Shown in pieces: positions 51,249 to 52,569 of a stretch of 52,569 nt of DNA. The position numbers and the translations under genes are program-made. The first letter of the stretch is position 1. Each line of letters opens with the position of its first letter. This stretch comes from Candidatus Iainarchaeum sp. (GTDB lineage: Archaea > Iainarchaeota > Iainarchaeia > Iainarchaeales > JAAZKV01). The notes below the pieces were generated by a model. That model ran no database searches and had not been told where the DNA came from. It saw only the letters and a list, made by a program, of their open reading frames with translations. The stretch lies in assembly GCA_012799645.1 (NCBI GenBank), contig JAAZKV010000018.1, positions 105,519 to 158,087 of the forward strand, written 5' to 3'.

Positions 51249-51854
51249 TTAATATCCGCCCCGTTCGTGAATCATTTTTGCTCTTGCCAATCCTGATGTG
51301 GGTTTACTCCTCATTATTGCTAGGGTATATTCATTTATGATTTTAGTGTTTTTTTGGTTTTTCGGTACGCCCTTAAATACTTTGTTCATATTTTTTCGAA
51401 CTATTTCTTCATATTCCGCAGGAGTTACATTACTTGTTCTTCGTAGGGCTTCATATCTAGCAGATCTTTCAGCTTGTTCTAATTTAGAAAGAGGAATTCC
51501 AGTGGCCTTTATAACTCTCTTTCTATTTTTAATAACTGCTTCGCCGGATTTGATGTTTTGAAATTGATATGCATTCGCTTGATTTGCGTAGAAGTGCCTA
51601 TCCTCCGCCACTTTTAAAGCTATTTTTCTAGTTCCTTCTGGATTGGTTCCAAGTATTGGTCCCTTTTCAGGGTTAGCAATTAATCCATTCTTAAATAGCA
51701 TTCTAATTGTTTTTTTATTCAATTTTCTTTTTGGTTGTACTTTTTTGCCTTTTGTCCTCATTCTGATTAGCATTTCTTTTAGTTTAAATTTTCTTTTTGG
51801 ACTAGCGTTTTGTGGTTTTGGAGCTCTTGCTCTTGTTCTGTTTGGTATGCTCAT
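51249..51854 (-). CDS. Basic protein of unknown function (201 aa)
   Basis: The protein is strongly basic (RTRARAPKPQNASPKRKFK; GKKVQPKRKLNKKTIRM) with a central Tyr/Gln-rich region (HFYANQANAYQFQNIKSG) and C-terminal repeats of Lys/Arg. TTTATAAGC 25 nt upstream predicts a leaderless ATG. The composition suggests rRNA or DNA binding, but no ribosomal-protein family was recognised. It sits between SRP54 and the A24 peptidase on the same strand. Confidence 0.65.
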   Translation of the reverse strand: MSIPNRTRARAPKPQNASPKRKFKLKEMLIRMRTKGKKVQPKRKLNKKTIRMLFKNGLIANPEKGPILGTNPEGTRKIALKVAEDRHFYANQANAYQFQNIKSGEAVIKNRKRVIKATGIPLSKLEQAERSARYEALRRTSNVTPAEYEEIVRKNMNKVFKGVPKNQKNTKIINEYTLAIMRSKPTSGLARAKMIHERGGY

Positions 51855-51895
51855 ATAGTAATTATAATTTTCGGGGCTTATAAATGTTTTGTTCG

Positions 51896-52569
51896 TTATT
51901 TTAGTCGGAATTTTTTCATTGCTTTTTTTCCTTGTATTTGTTTGAACATGTCCCCTATTCCTTTTTGTCCAAAGTTTTTGAGTGCTTTTTCGCTTTGTAT
52001 TCCTTTGAATTTTTTAAACATTTTTTTCATTTGTTTGAATTGTTTTATTAGTTCTCTTACTTCTTCAATGTTTTTTCCGCTTCCTTTTGCTATTCTTTCT
52101 ACTCTGCTTCTGTTCATTAGGTCAGGGTTTTTTCTTTCTTGTTCTGTCATTGAATCTATTATTATTTTGAATCCGTCCATTTTTTCTTGTCCTGTTTCCA
52201 TCATTTCTTTTGGTAGTTTCATTCCTAGTCCTAGCATGTCAGCTACTTTGTTTAGTGGTCCCATTTTTTTTGTTGCTTCTAGTTGTTGGTAGAATATTTT
52301 GAAGTTTATTTCTCCTTTCATTATTGCTTCTGTGTCAAGGTTTTCTATTTCTGCTTCTTTTGCTTTTTCTAGTAGTCCTTCTAGGTCTCCGTACCCCATT
52401 ATTCTTGATAGGTATCTGTTTGCATCAAATGCTTCGAATTCGTTTTGTTTTTCTCCTGTTGATATGAAGTATACGCTTGCTCCGGTTTCGTTGCACGCTA
52501 CTAGTGCTCCTCCTCCTTTGCTTGATCCGTCCATTCTTGTAATTATTACTCCGTTCACTCCTACTGCTT
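51896..52569 (-). CDS. srp54: Signal recognition particle protein SRP54 (partial, C-terminal)
   Basis: The gene enters from the right edge, so only about 224 residues are visible. They show the G-domain end ITRMDGSSKGGGAL (TKLDGTAKGGGA in homologues), the GLGD-like segment, and the M-domain with SRVERIAKGSG and the Met-rich KQMKKMFKKF signal-binding region. A basic tail (KKAMKKFRLK) ends the protein. SRP54 binds SRP RNA helix 8, encoded at 35095-35344. Confidence 0.93.
   Translation of the reverse strand, partial: AVGVNGVIITRMDGSSKGGGALVACNETGASVYFISTGEKQNEFEAFDANRYLSRIMGYGDLEGLLEKAKEAEIENLDTEAIMKGEINFKIFYQQLEATKKMGPLNKVADMLGLGMKLPKEMMETGQEKMDGFKIIIDSMTEQERKNPDLMNRSRVERIAKGSGKNIEEVRELIKQFKQMKKMFKKFKGIQSEKALKNFGQKGIGDMFKQIQGKKAMKKFRLK

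Noticed and set aside
51249-51854. Ribosomal protein L19e
   Set aside because: Size and basic charge fit, but the characteristic L19e N-terminal sequence is absent.

Overview
The window is about 52.6 kb of very AT-rich archaeal chromosome. Archaeal identity rests on direct gene evidence: geranylgeranylglyceryl phosphate synthase and a geranylgeranyl reductase (ether lipids), RadA, transcription factor E, aTrm56, RPA-type OB-fold proteins, a 7S-type SRP RNA with SRP54, an A24 prepilin/preflagellin peptidase, an A:U-capped initiator tRNA, and many leaderless starts about 25 nt downstream of TATA boxes. Small genes, many uncharacterised secreted or coiled-coil proteins, inteins in DNA-metabolism enzymes and reduced protein architectures suggest a DPANN-like lineage (Woesearchaeota/Pacearchaeota/Diapherotrites type). 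That placement is an inference, because no rRNA is present.

Layout. 1-4.7 kb: a giant secreted LamG-repeat surface protein on the minus strand, running off the left edge and broken by one frameshift at a tetranucleotide repeat. 4.9-7.6 kb: a RecJ-like DHH phosphoesterase with an intein in its DHHA1 active-site motif. 8-20 kb: a coiled-coil protein, a Na+/Ca2+ exchanger, a transglutaminase-like pseudoenzyme, a ferredoxin plus geranylgeranyl reductase, an NFACT-N protein without its C-terminal domain, a PRC-barrel protein, a 1270-residue membrane-anchored coiled-coil protein and a secreted Ig-like protein. 20-28.7 kb: Fap7/AK6, a DEDD exonuclease, a single OB-fold protein, XerA, a second PRC-barrel protein, a winged-helix regulator with a palindromic operator array, initiator tRNA-Met, TFE and aTrm56. 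28.8-29.4 kb: tRNA-Lys(TTT), tRNA-Lys(CTT), a tRNA-Lys 3' remnant and tRNA-Phe. 29.7-35.3 kb: tiny Lys/Ala-rich proteins, a KaiC-like ATPase, a CARDB/COG1361-like surface protein, a RelA/SpoT homologue opposite an HPF-like protein, and SRP RNA.

35.4-46.8 kb is a nucleotide and DNA-metabolism region: TGT, RadA, dCMP deaminase, YjbQ, ThyX, SHMT, an intein-containing class III ribonucleotide reductase (NrdD), NrdG and a P-loop kinase. dCMP deaminase, ThyX and SHMT form a dTMP route, and NrdD/NrdG supply deoxynucleotides anaerobically. 46.9-52.6 kb: multi-OB RPA, GGGP synthase, an SDR epimerase, an A24 peptidase, a basic protein of unknown function, and SRP54 (cut by the right edge).

The most notable discovery is that NrdD stops right after its C-terminal zinc motif. 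The missing glycyl-radical segment (SRVVGYIRP...) is encoded 339 nt downstream as a free-standing 50-residue gene with its own Shine-Dalgarno and TATA box, just before nrdG. This is a split class III RNR with an autonomous glycyl-radical peptide. Other strong points are a RelA-type (p)ppGpp synthetase with a decayed hydrolase beside a ribosome-hibernation-like gene, an intein whose two LAGLIDADG catalytic positions are both Lys, five perfect GTAATTAC palindromes at a regulator promoter, and short tandem repeats that begin at stop codons of several genes.
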